From: Vibrio sinaloensis
Lineage (GTDB): Bacteria; Pseudomonadota; Gammaproteobacteria; Enterobacterales; Vibrionaceae
Reading direction: 5' to 3'
DNA length: 64,000 bases
Assembly (NCBI RefSeq): GCF_023195835.1
Contig: NZ_CP096199.1
Span: 2,907,813-2,971,812, forward strand
The position numbers were made by a program, and so were the translations under genes. Position 1 is the first letter of the stretch, and the number at the start of each line of letters is the position of its first letter. Of the stretch, positions 27,978-43,102 are shown piece after piece. The notes below the pieces were generated by a model. The model saw only the letters and a program-made list of their open reading frames with translations. It was not told the origin of the DNA and made no database searches.

Positions 27978-28361
27978 TCAAGTTTTTATTAGGAGCTGAA
28001 ACCCTACCCAGGCAGCAGAAATACTAAGTACAACGTTGAGTAGCACATTGAGGCCCATCTTTAAAAAAGCGCCCTGCTGCATCAGCAGTACATTGTCCAT
28101 CGAAAAAGTAGAAAAGGTTGTTAATGCGCCTAGGAAACCGAGGCCGATAATCTGCCGCCAAGGCTCAGTGGACAGCTGACCGTTTTCAAAGGCGGCGATC
28201 AGCAGTCCCATAATCAAAGAGCCTACTACGTTGACGGTAAGCGTTCCGTATGGAAAACCGCGACCTAGCAATACAATGCACAACTCTGATATCAAATAGC
28301 GAGAACATGCGCCGAAAGCACCACCGATTGCGATAAAGCCAAGAATAGAAAGTTGACTCAT
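27978..28361 (-). CDS. crcB: Fluoride exporter CrcB/Fluc
   Basis: A 127-residue, four-helix Fluc fluoride channel that works as an antiparallel dimer. Family motifs are present: GGAFGACSRYLIS, PYGTLTVNVVGSLIMGLL (the conserved Asn and Gly), and GFLGALTTFSTFSMD, which holds the TTFSTF Phe-box and central sodium site. The ATG at 28361 has AGGGG upstream; the reading frame stays open to 28517 but that extension has no conserved content. No fluoride riboswitch was recognised upstream. The stretch 28362-28617 otherwise holds nothing I can identify. Confidence 0.96.
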   Translation of the reverse strand: MSQLSILGFIAIGGAFGACSRYLISELCIVLLGRGFPYGTLTVNVVGSLIMGLLIAAFENGQLSTEPWRQIIGLGFLGALTTFSTFSMDNVLLMQQGAFLKMGLNVLLNVVLSISAAWVGFQLLIKT

Positions 28362-28617
28362 AACTGCCCCTAGAAAGATTTGTACCATTATTGTACCGCT
28401 CAGAGACAAATAATCGACAAAAATTAACGACCTACTCGCCGTGAACACCTTGATATTTAAAACGTTACAGGAGTCACTTACGTTGAAATTTTTGTTTAGA
28501 GTAACAACTTCACCCACCCTAAAGTGCCGTTGTTGGATAAATAGATTCTATAAGACAGTCCAGAGACGGGAAACACTATGCAGTTGTTAGCCAAGAAGTG
28601 ATTAAAGTGGATATAGA

Positions 28618-28700
28618 TGGCAGGGGTGGAGAGATTCGAAAGCTTCGCCCCAACACGCGCTGTCTCTGGTAAATCGGGGAATCCGCTGCTCAGCCAATTG
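28618..28700 (-). pseudogene. Decayed tRNA-Trp copy (distal)
   Basis: Shares with the intact tRNA-Trp the CCA end and 3' acceptor strand (TGGCAGGGGTGGAGAG on the plus strand), the T-loop core GATTCGAA, the anticodon-stem half GGAATCCGC and the D-loop piece CCAATT. It has about 8 extra bases in the T arm, about 16 in the anticodon arm, and lacks the 5' acceptor strand entirely. It cannot fold as a tRNA. It is the last of three tandem units spaced 140-141 bases apart. Confidence 0.85.
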
Positions 28701-28721
28701 AATATTTCAACATCAAAAAGC

Positions 28722-28752
28722 AAAAAGGCTCTAGCCGCATGACTAGAGCCTT
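28722..28752 (-). terminator. Terminator hairpin in the tRNA-Trp repeat (copy A)
   Basis: GGCTCTAGCC/GACTAGAGCC (one mismatch) followed in the minus direction by TTTTTGC. Nearly identical to copy B; it separates the two decayed tRNA-Trp copies. Confidence 0.85.
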
Positions 28753-28757
28753 ATATA

Positions 28758-28841
28758 TGGCAGGGGTAGAGAGATTCGAAAACTTCACCCCAACACGCGC
28801 TGTCTTTGGTAAATCGGGGAATCCGCGGCTCTGCCAATTAA
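28758..28841 (-). pseudogene. Decayed tRNA-Trp copy (proximal)
   Basis: Same architecture as the distal copy: CCA end, T-loop, and the same extra bases in the T arm and anticodon arm, so the insertions predate the duplication that separated these two copies. The 5' acceptor strand is missing. Small differences (AGAG for GGAG, CGGCTC for CTGCTC) show later independent drift. Confidence 0.85.
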
Positions 28842-28862
28842 ATTAGTTCAACATCAAAAAGC

Positions 28863-28893
28863 AAAAAGGCTCTAGCCGCATGGCTAGAGCCTT
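28863..28893 (-). terminator. Terminator hairpin after tRNA-Trp (copy B)
   Basis: Perfect stem GGCTCTAGCC/GGCTAGAGCC with a 4-base loop, then TTTTTGC in the minus direction. It begins 6 bases beyond the CCA end of tRNA-Trp and is the first strong stop after that tRNA. Confidence 0.93.
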
Positions 28894-28898
28894 ATATA

Positions 28899-28975
<77 letters not shown>

Positions 28976-29000
28976 GTAGAGTATTTCTAATTTTAGATTC

Positions 29001-29026
29001 GAAAAAACCTCGCCATAGCGAGGTTT
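29001..29026 (-). terminator. Terminator-like hairpin between tRNA-Asp and tRNA-Trp
   Basis: AAACCTCG/CGAGGTTT stem with a 6-base loop followed by TTTTTTC in the minus direction. It would end most rRNA transcripts after tRNA-Asp, so tRNA-Trp must depend on read-through or on a promoter I could not identify in the short gap. Confidence 0.75.
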
Positions 29027-29035
29027 CTGAATAAG

Positions 29036-29112
29036 TGGCGGAGCGGACGGGACTCGAACCCGCGACCCCCGGCGTGACAGGCCGGTATTCTAACCAACTG
29101 AACTACCGCTCC
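29036..29112 (-). tRNA. tRNA-Asp (GTC)
   Basis: 77 bases with encoded CCA. Acceptor GGAGCGG/CCGCTCC, anticodon loop CTGTCAC giving GTC, and T arm GCGGG-TTCGAGT-CCCGT. Nearly identical to the E. coli tRNA-Asp found after 5S in some rRNA operons. Confidence 0.98.
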
Positions 29113-29179
29113 GCACTGGTTAGACTCTTGAGTCTAAGTTTTTGCCTTTAGATTTTTCTAAAATCTAAAAACGAAATGT

Positions 29180-29299
29180 AAGCCTGGCGATGTCCTACTC
29201 TCACATGGGGAAGCCCCACACTACCATCGGCGCTAATTCGTTTCACTTCTGAGTTCGGCATGGAATCAGGTGGGTCCAAATCGCTATGGTCGCCAAGCA
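29180..29299 (-). rRNA. rrf: 5S ribosomal RNA
   Basis: Begins TGCTTGGCGACCATAGCG and ends CGCCAGGCTT; the internal CCGAACTCAGAAGTGAAACG segment is diagnostic. About 120 bases. Between it and tRNA-Asp are two AT-rich hairpins (TTAGACTC/GAGTCTAA near 29118 and a longer one near 29150-29171) that look like processing or weak stop signals. Confidence 0.97.
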
Positions 29300-29387
29300 A
29301 ATTCTTTAATCTGGAAAGCTGTTATTGTGTTCTCTACACATTCAATCTGCTCTTGCTTTGAGTCCATCAAAACCCTTTGGGTGTTGT

Positions 29388-32277
<2,890 letters not shown>

Positions 32278-32580
32278 ATACAACCCCAAAGGGTCTTACA
32301 GTCAAACAACCAAAGTTGTCTCCAATTTTTTAAACATGATGGAGACACGATTTTGCCGGACTCAAATATAAACATCACAATAAATTGTGGTGTTTCCAAG
32401 AACACTTGAATGTGTGTTGGTACCTAAAACATAGTTTTAGGATTTGAGAACTTTTAATTGAATAACAACGCATCTCAAAGAGATGGGGATTGTTGTTATT
32501 CGTCAGCTTTCCAAATTGTTAAAGAGCTAGATTTCTTTCGAAACCATTTTTAAAGATTCTTTTACAAGAACACTTAAAGA
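32278..32580 (-). other. rRNA spacer between tRNA-Val and 23S
   Basis: About 300 bases without a gene. It holds a boxA antitermination element (GCTCTTTAACAA, complement of 32517-32528). It also holds a long stem at 32461-32500 in which AATAACAAC pairs with GTTGTTATT around an inner CATCTC/GAGATG stem. AT-rich sequence next to 23S probably forms the RNase III processing stalk. Confidence 0.8.
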
Positions 32581-32656
32581 TGGTGGGCGATACCGGGCTC
32601 GAACCAGTGACCCCCTGCTTGTAAGGCAGGTGCTCTCCCAACTGAGCTAATCGCCC
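32581..32656 (-). tRNA. tRNA-Val (TAC)
   Basis: 76 bases with CCA. Acceptor GGGCGAT/ATCGCCC, anticodon loop CTTACAA giving TAC, T arm CTGG-TTCGAGC. Last of four spacer tRNAs in transcription order. Confidence 0.98.
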
Positions 32657-32669
32657 ATCGAATCAAGAA

Positions 32670-32745
32670 TGGTGGAGCTAAGCAGGATCGAACTGCTGAC
32701 CTCCTGCGTGCAAGGCAGGCGCTCTCCCAGCTGAGCTATAGCCCC
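32670..32745 (-). tRNA. tRNA-Ala (TGC)
   Basis: 76 bases with CCA. Anticodon loop CTTGCAC giving TGC. The acceptor reads GGGGCTA opposite TAGCTCC, with a G-T wobble. Third spacer tRNA in transcription order. Confidence 0.97.
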
Positions 32746-32759
32746 ATATCTTGAGAAAA

Positions 32760-32835
32760 TGGTGGGTCGTGCAGGATTCGAACCTGCGACCAATTGATTA
32801 AAAGTCAACTGCTCTACCAACTGAGCTAACGACCC
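32760..32835 (-). tRNA. tRNA-Lys (TTT)
   Basis: 76 bases with CCA. Acceptor GGGTCGT/ACGACCC, anticodon loop CTTTTAA giving TTT. Second spacer tRNA in transcription order. Confidence 0.98.
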
Positions 32836-32837
32836 AA

Positions 32838-32913
32838 TGGTATCCCGTAGGGGAGTCGAACCCCTGTTACCGCCGTGAAAGGGCGGTGTCCTAGGCCTCT
32901 AGACGAACGGGAC
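32838..32913 (-). tRNA. tRNA-Glu (TTC)
   Basis: 76 bases with CCA. Acceptor GTCCCGT opposite ACGGGAT, anticodon loop CTTTCAC giving TTC. First spacer tRNA after 16S and only two bases from tRNA-Lys. Confidence 0.98.
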
Positions 32914-33038
32914 ACTAAGTCGAAGATATTGGGATATCTTCTATCTCTTAAACTACATAAACCATCAATCTGTGTGAACACTCATCGCGACTTATTTGTT
33001 TCCGCTTTAAAAAGCAGAAGCAAACTATCCGTATCGTA

Positions 33039-34590
<1,552 letters not shown>

Positions 34591-34778
34591 AAAGTTTTGT
34601 TTGGCTCAATGAATACTGATAAGTTTCTAGTGACTAGAAGCTAGTTCCTAGAAGACTTGAATTGACTGTGCCGATAATAAATTATCGATTGGTCACTCAG
34701 TTCATTGAAACCTAAATTGTTTCCGAAGAAACTATTTGGATTATCATCAACGAGTGCCCACACAGATTGATAGGTTTA

Positions 34779-34795
34779 TATTGTTAAAGAGCTTT
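34779..34795 (-). promoter_or_regulatory. rRNA leader boxA antitermination element
   Basis: GCTCTTTAACAA on the minus strand (complement near 34781-34792), the conserved Nus-factor recognition site, located between the promoters and 16S. The same element recurs in the 16S-23S spacer. Confidence 0.85.
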
Positions 34796-34824
34796 CCATT
34801 TGAGCTTTGCTCAAGTGGACCGCC

Positions 34825-34852
34825 ATTTTAGCGAGTTAAAGTTTAGTGTCAA
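34825..34852 (-). promoter_or_regulatory. rRNA promoter P2
   Basis: TTGACA, a 16-base spacer, then TAAAAT on the minus strand, followed by a GC-rich start region. It lies about 125 bases downstream of P1. Confidence 0.85.
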
Positions 34853-34953
34853 CCACTTTTTTCAAACTTTTTATCAAGCATTTTGCTTGGCTAATTTGGC
34901 CTTGCTGAGCGGGCTAAGCCTGTTTTGAAGCCTTGCCGTGTCAGCGAGGGGGC

Positions 34954-34981
34954 ATTATAGAGATCGCAGTTTAGTTGGCAA
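34954..34981 (-). promoter_or_regulatory. rRNA promoter P1
   Basis: TTGCCA, a 16-base spacer, then TATAAT on the minus strand, followed by GCCCCCTC, the GC-rich discriminator that gives stringent (ppGpp) control. AT-rich tracts upstream (TTAAAAAAGG and a run of A near 35010-35020, complement) look like an UP element. The stretch 34591-35060 holds P1, P2, boxA and leader sequence only. Confidence 0.9.
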
Positions 34982-35060
34982 CCCCTTTTTTAACATTTAT
35001 CGCAGTTTTTTACTGTTCGCTTAAAAAACACCCTAAGGTGGCCATAAAGAGACGTCTTCT

Positions 35061-35591
35061 TTACATATTCTTAAACTTCTCGGCAAATAGAGTAACCTTT
35101 TCCCAGTTGGTGTACTCGACTTCTTTACTGGTATCTGTCTCACCCCCAGTCATACTCATTATGAATTTAATCATGGTCTTATCAAACCAATTGTATCTTG
35201 GATAATAGAGGGCTCCTGCGAACACACCGATCAGTTCAGGCTGCCAAGGTGACCTTTTAAGAAAAGTTTTAATGTAAGCACTTCCTTCTGGAGTATCCTT
35301 TCCTTGGTCTTCTTTTCGAGCGGTCAAATTCACGCAAAAGAAGGCGGCTTTGCTGGTTTGTAGCCCAGATAAGTTACGCTCAATAAACCGATAGAGCTTC
35401 TTATTTAAGTGTCCATAGCGAATGGAAGCGCCCACCAACACTCTCTCATACTGACTAAAGTCGACCTCGTCGTCTATCTTATGTAAATCAAGCCACTCAC
35501 AGTCGAGGTGATCCATCTGTTTAGCAATATGATGGAAGATTTTTTTGGTTTGACCTTCTCGTGTTGAATAGAGGAAGAGAGCTTTAGTCAC
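35061..35591 (-). CDS. hemG: Menaquinone-dependent protoporphyrinogen IX dehydrogenase HemG
   Basis: HemG, a flavodoxin-like enzyme, oxidises protoporphyrinogen IX to protoporphyrin IX and passes electrons to the quinone pool. The 176-residue protein starts MTKALFLYSTREGQTKKI, with the flavin phosphate loop STREGQT. It contains GASIRYGHLNKKLYRFI, FFCVNLTARKE and the long insert with SAYIKTFLKRSPWQPELIGV that marks HemG. It directly follows trkH (9-base gap) and precedes the rRNA promoters, as in E. coli next to rrnA. Confidence 0.96.
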   Translation of the reverse strand: MTKALFLYSTREGQTKKIFHHIAKQMDHLDCEWLDLHKIDDEVDFSQYERVLVGASIRYGHLNKKLYRFIERNLSGLQTSKAAFFCVNLTARKEDQGKDTPEGSAYIKTFLKRSPWQPELIGVFAGALYYPRYNWFDKTMIKFIMSMTGGETDTSKEVEYTNWEKVTLFAEKFKNM

Positions 35592-35600
35592 AGATTCTCC

Positions 35601-37058
35601 TTAACTACGCCAAAACGTCGGCGTAAGTAGTATCAGTAAGGTAAAGATTTCTAAGCGTCCAAACAGCATAGACACAATCAATACCCATTTCGCTTTGTCG
35701 TTAACATCACCAAAGTGCAGCGCAACTTCTCCTAGACCCGGCCCCAAGTTATTCAAGGTGGCTGCAACCGCGGAAAAGGCGCTGAGCTCGTCCATGCCCG
35801 TTGCGATTAATCCCAACATACACACCACAAACACTAAGGCATACGCAGAGAAGAATCCCCATACCGCATCAACCACTCGTTGCGAGAGTGCACTCCCTCC
35901 CACTTTAATTGTGTACACTGCGCGAGGGTGAACTAAACGTTTCATTTCACGCACACCTTGTAGGGTCAATAGCAATATGCGTATGACCTTCATACCACCA
36001 CCGGTGGAGCCCGCACAGCCACCAATAAAAGAAGAGAACAACAACAAAACGGGCAAAAACAGCGGCCACTCGGAGAATCCTGTGGTGGTAAATCCTGCCG
36101 TTGTAGATATTGAGACAGTCTGGAACAGAGCTTGGTCAAACGCATCATAAACCGATTGATAAGAATGATGGTTCAGAAGAATGAGAAAACACACCACAAA
36201 TAACAAAGCCTGAATAAAGAAGAAGGCGCGAAATTCAGGATCTCGCCAATAATACTTCGGATGCACACCGCCTGAGGCAAACGCCGCAAAGTGCAATGAG
36301 TAATTACAAGCGGAGATCAATAGGAAAACAACGGTAATAAGGTTGATGGCGTAACTATCAAAATACCCCATACTGGCGTCGTGAGTCGAAAAGCCGCCAA
36401 TGGCAATGGTAGAGAAACTATGGCCGATAGCATCAAAAGGGGTCATGCCAGCAAGCCAAAACGCTACCGCACAGGCGATAGTTAAGCTTAGGTAGATATA
36501 CCACAGAGCTTTGGCCGTTTCGGCGATACGAGGGGTCATCTTTGAGTCTTTGACAGGACCAGGTATCTCAGCGCGATACAACTGCATTCCACCAATCCCT
36601 AACACTGGCAGAATAGCAACCGCAAGTACGATTATTCCCATACCACCAAACCATTGCAAAAACTGACGATAGAAGAGTATGGCTTTGGGTAAGTCGTCAA
36701 GACCAACTATGACGGTAGCCCCCGTTGTGGTGAGCGCCGAAAAGGACTCGAAGAACGCATCCGTCACTGACACATTCGGGTTGTCAGCAATCAAAAAGGG
36801 CAGAGAGCCTGCACTACCAATAACCGTCCAGAACAAAACAACAATCAAAAAGCCATCACGCGCTTTAAGCTCGTGTCGATGGTGGCGATTGGGAAACCAG
36901 CACAATGTGCCGCAAAATAGCAGCACAAAAAACGTCGTCACAAAAGGGACACCAGCACCATCTCGATAGATCAAAGCGACCAACGCAGGGGCTAGCATAG
37001 AGACACTAAAAAGGGCCAGTAGTAGCCCAACGATACGAATAATTGATCGAAATTGCAT
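35601..37058 (-). CDS. trkH: Trk potassium uptake channel subunit TrkH
   Basis: TrkH forms the potassium-permeable channel of the Trk system and is gated by the cytosolic TrkA ring. The 485-residue protein has the four M1-pore-M2 repeats. Pore-loop blocks are visible: SFSALTTTGATVIVG, HSFSTIAIGGFSTHDASMGY, FQTVSISTTAGFTTTGFSEW and ATLNNLGPGLGEV. The long intracellular gating loop SSFIGGCAGSTGGGMKVIRI is intact. Length fits the family. TrkA is not in the window. It is probably co-transcribed with hemG. Confidence 0.97.
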   Translation of the reverse strand: MQFRSIIRIVGLLLALFSVSMLAPALVALIYRDGAGVPFVTTFFVLLFCGTLCWFPNRHHRHELKARDGFLIVVLFWTVIGSAGSLPFLIADNPNVSVTDAFFESFSALTTTGATVIVGLDDLPKAILFYRQFLQWFGGMGIIVLAVAILPVLGIGGMQLYRAEIPGPVKDSKMTPRIAETAKALWYIYLSLTIACAVAFWLAGMTPFDAIGHSFSTIAIGGFSTHDASMGYFDSYAINLITVVFLLISACNYSLHFAAFASGGVHPKYYWRDPEFRAFFFIQALLFVVCFLILLNHHSYQSVYDAFDQALFQTVSISTTAGFTTTGFSEWPLFLPVLLLFSSFIGGCAGSTGGGMKVIRILLLTLQGVREMKRLVHPRAVYTIKVGGSALSQRVVDAVWGFFSAYALVFVVCMLGLIATGMDELSAFSAVAATLNNLGPGLGEVALHFGDVNDKAKWVLIVSMLFGRLEIFTLLILLTPTFWRS

Positions 37059-37103
37059 GAATAGACTGAATTATGAAGCGTTGCTTCCGACTTCCTGATT
37101 ATC

Positions 37104-37727
37104 TTATGGTTTATCCAATACGGTAACAGTTACCTTGGCACCGCTTTTATTCACTATGGTCTGGGTAAAATCACTCACTTGACGCAATTCAATCTCTACC
37201 ACTAGCTTAACCTGATCACTGTAATCTGCACTGACTTGCTCAGCAGAAAACTGTGTTAACAGAGCGTGTAAGATTGGCATAAACCCATAGTCTAACTCTA
37301 GAAGTAGTTTTGTGGTTATTTTTTTCTCAATAGTTTGAAGCGACTTGAGCGCTTGCTGCACTCCTCCCCCGTAGGCTTTTACTAGGCCTCCGGTACCGAG
37401 CTTAATTCCGCCAGAATAGCGAGTCACCACAGCGGTGATCTCACCCACATTACTACCAGAAAGCTGAGCTAAGATCGGTTTACCTGCCGTTCCAGACGGC
37501 TCGCCGTCATCACTGAATCCCCATTGCATTGAGTCTTGAGGGCGACCGGCTACAAATCCCCAACAGTTATGCCGGGCATCAGCATGACGCGTCTTAATCT
37601 GCTCTACGAACGCTTTTGCTGCCTCGATTCCTGGGGTATGAGCAAGATAAGTAATGAACACACTTTTCTTGATTTCTTCTTCGAATTGAGTGGGCTGTGC
37701 AGGAATGAGGTACGGCTGAACGTTCAT
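37104..37727 (-). CDS. yigZ: IMPACT/YigZ-family protein
   Basis: A 207-residue member of the YigZ/IMPACT family, in which the N-terminal domain resembles the ribosome-associated regulator IMPACT and the C-terminal domain an EF-G-like fold; its role is not settled. The signature GFSDDGEPSGTAGKPILAQL and VTRYSGGIKLGTGGLVKAYG are present. The start is taken at the ATG at 37727 (MNVQPYLIPAQ), which aligns with the E. coli N-terminus; the frame extends to 37790 but that part is not conserved. It is upstream of trkH, as in E. coli. Confidence 0.94.
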   Translation of the reverse strand: MNVQPYLIPAQPTQFEEEIKKSVFITYLAHTPGIEAAKAFVEQIKTRHADARHNCWGFVAGRPQDSMQWGFSDDGEPSGTAGKPILAQLSGSNVGEITAVVTRYSGGIKLGTGGLVKAYGGGVQQALKSLQTIEKKITTKLLLELDYGFMPILHALLTQFSAEQVSADYSDQVKLVVEIELRQVSDFTQTIVNKSGAKVTVTVLDKP

Positions 37728-37869
37728 GAGGTTATAGCGTTGATAGTAATGCGGGCAGTGTAGCATGAGTCTGATTTGCTCGTCGCGCAAGATCTGTCCA
37801 AGCGCACAATGTTAAACACTTGTTTAAAAAATGTATTGAATTTAACCTAGAGCAGGTCCAGACTAAAAC

Positions 37870-37886
37870 AACTGGTCTAACCAGAA
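37870..37886. promoter_or_regulatory. Candidate FadR operator upstream of fadBA
   Basis: AACTGGTCTAACCAGAA, an imperfect palindrome with the TGGT/ACCA half-sites of known FadR operators, about 100 bases before the fadB start. FadR would repress fadBA until long-chain acyl-CoA accumulates. Inferred from sequence and position. Confidence 0.7.
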
Positions 37887-37987
37887 TATAAATATAACCA
37901 CTTTCCTTGATAGCGCTTTGCGACGTTATTCGTGCCCAGCAGCGCGCTATACACACAATCTAAGATTGTATGTCACGGAGATAGACA

Positions 37988-41346
<3,359 letters not shown>

Positions 41347-41366
41347 GGCTCTAGATATAAGAAAGC

Positions 41367-41397
41367 AAAACGCCAGCCTCACCGGCTGGCGTTTTTT
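41367..41397. terminator. fadBA terminator
   Basis: ACGCCAGCC/GGCTGGCGT stem with a short loop, an A-run before and TTTTTTA after. It can also end the convergent binding-protein transcript. Confidence 0.93.
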
Positions 41398-41409
41398 ATT
41401 GGTAAGTGG

Positions 41410-42186
41410 TTACAAACTCTTTAACCCCCACTTTTCAGCGGTCGCTTTAAAGAAACCTTGTGTTTTTTTCAGTTCAACCCAATGGTTCAAATAGTTAATC
41501 CACACCTGATCGTCTTGTGGCAATAGCATGGCGATTGGCGTCGGTTTACGCGGTTGTTTGACTGGCACAATCGCCAACTGCTTGAACTTTTCCACCAGCG
41601 TGGCCGCTTCGACGTTTGAGGTAACTGAGACATCTGCGCGGCGAGCCAGCAATTCTTGGAAATCACGAGCAGGCGCTTCAATGACAATGTGTTGCGCCGA
41701 TGGGAAAAACTCTTTGACCATCTTCTCTTGAACCGTGCCTAAGGTCGCAGCGACTTTCACTTGCGCCTTATCGAAATCACTCCAATCAGAGAACTTGGCT
41801 AAATCTTTCTTTTGCACCACAGGCACAAACGCAAGATAGAAATACGGTTGGCTATAACCCGCAACTTTCGCGCGTGACATATTCAGTGAAGCACTGCCGG
41901 TGATATCGTACTTGTTGGCGGTAATCCCGTTGACCAAGGTCTTCCAATCCGTTGCCACGAATTCAACTTCGACCCCAAGATCTTTCGCCAGCTCTTTTGT
42001 TACATCAATATCAAAACCTTTGTAGCTGTTGGTGGCAGGATCTTTCATCGTCATTGGATTCCAATCCCCTGTGGTACCGACTCTCAAGACCCCTTTATCT
42101 AATATCTGTTGTAGTCGACTGGTTTCTGCCGCGACTTGCCCCACTGACAACAAGCACAGTCCAAGCACTAGAATAAACTTCACCAT
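41410..42186 (-). CDS. Periplasmic amino-acid-type solute-binding protein (possibly PheC-like)
   Basis: A 258-residue type 2 periplasmic binding protein. A signal peptide (MVKFILVLGLCLLSVGQVAA) is followed by RLQQILDKGVLRVGTTGDWN, GFDIDVTKELAKDLGVEVEF and the two-lobed fold. The GVLRVGTTGDWNP opening and the central ITGSASLNMSRAKV also occur in cyclohexadienyl/arogenate dehydratase (PheC) relatives, so an enzymatic role is a real alternative. I chose ATG 42186, with AGGGAAG upstream; the longer frame to 42234 would bury the signal peptide. It is divergent from a permease gene, 90 bases away. No ATPase gene is adjacent. Confidence 0.85.
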   Translation of the reverse strand: MVKFILVLGLCLLSVGQVAAETSRLQQILDKGVLRVGTTGDWNPMTMKDPATNSYKGFDIDVTKELAKDLGVEVEFVATDWKTLVNGITANKYDITGSASLNMSRAKVAGYSQPYFYLAFVPVVQKKDLAKFSDWSDFDKAQVKVAATLGTVQEKMVKEFFPSAQHIVIEAPARDFQELLARRADVSVTSNVEAATLVEKFKQLAIVPVKQPRKPTPIAMLLPQDDQVWINYLNHWVELKKTQGFFKATAEKWGLKSL

Positions 42187-42276
42187 TTTATCTTCCCTAA
42201 AGTTATTATGTTTATGCCACTTCATTGATAACATAGCAGCAACAGAGAGGATTTTTTAGTCAATACAAGGATTAAT

Positions 42277-43017
42277 GTGATATTTCGTTACCTATTGCTT
42301 GTGTCAGTATTATCAATAACTGGATGCAGTGACTATCAGTGGGGCTGGTATGTGTTGGACCCGACCACGGAACAAGGACGAACCAATATGGCGTTCTTGG
42401 TCGCCGGTTTTAGTGACACCATTCAAGTGTCACTGCTCAGCATGTTATTTGCTATGCTGCTGGGATTAGTTGTGGCTTTACCCGCACTGTCGACCCATGC
42501 TTGGGTACGAATGTTCAACCGTATCTATGTCGAGTCGGTTCGATCCATCCCAGTGCTGGTCTTGTTACTGTGGGTTTACTACGGGATGCCTACCTTACTG
42601 GATATCACACTGAACCATTTCTGGGCTGGCGTGATCGCGTTGACCTTGGCAGAAAGTGCTTTTATGGCTGAGGTGTTCAGAGGGGGGATTCAAGCCATAA
42701 CCCGTGGACAACATGAAGCCGCCGAATCTTTGGGATTGAACTACTGGCAAAAGATGCGCTTAGTGATACTCCCTCAAGCATTTCGACAAATCCTGCCGCC
42801 TCTAGGCAATCAATTCGTCTATATCCTCAAGATGAGCTCACTAGTCAGCGTGATTGGTTTAAGTGACTTAACGAGGCGAGCAAATGAATTGGTGGTCAAT
42901 GAGTACTTACCATTAGAAATCTACACGTTTCTGGTCTTAGAGTATTTGGTGCTGATCCTTTTGGTCTCGCAAGCGGTTCGCTGGCTAGAGAAACGTATCG
43001 CGATCCCGAGTCACTAA
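42277..43017 (+). CDS. Amino-acid ABC transporter permease with lipoprotein-like N-terminus
   Basis: A 246-residue HisM/GlnP-type permease starting with GTG (AAGG 7 bases upstream). After a short lead the core has the usual helices and the conserved cytoplasmic EAA loop EAAESLGLNYWQKMRLVILPQ. The first 20 residues read like a lipoprotein signal with a lipobox (LSITGC, Cys17), directly followed by SDYQWGWYVL, which is unusual for a permease. If Cys17 is lipidated, the N-terminus would be periplasmic, as in other permeases with outside N-termini. No second permease or ATPase lies alongside; the ATPase may be encoded elsewhere. Confidence 0.85.
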   Translation: MIFRYLLLVSVLSITGCSDYQWGWYVLDPTTEQGRTNMAFLVAGFSDTIQVSLLSMLFAMLLGLVVALPALSTHAWVRMFNRIYVESVRSIPVLVLLLWVYYGMPTLLDITLNHFWAGVIALTLAESAFMAEVFRGGIQAITRGQHEAAESLGLNYWQKMRLVILPQAFRQILPPLGNQFVYILKMSSLVSVIGLSDLTRRANELVVNEYLPLEIYTFLVLEYLVLILLVSQAVRWLEKRIAIPSH

Positions 43018-43046
43018 ACGCTCTCTTGCACAACACTAGAGACAAC

Positions 43047-43071
43047 AAAGCCGCTGATGATGAGCGGCTTT
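43047..43071. terminator. Terminator between the permease and glmU
   Basis: AAAGCCGCT/AGCGGCTTT stem with a 7-base loop, located between two convergent genes; the flanking T-run is short on the plus side. Confidence 0.75.
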
Positions 43072-43102
43072 GGCTTATTTTGGTTAAAAAAACAGTGGAG
43101 AC

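Noticed and set aside
28362..28517. Longer N-terminus for CrcB
   Set aside because: CrcB proteins begin at MSQLSILGF-type residues; the ATG at 28361 has a good ribosome site and the extension is polar and unconserved.
28501..28723. 75-codon frame near the decayed tRNAs
   Set aside because: It crosses the tRNA-like repeat and has no coding character.
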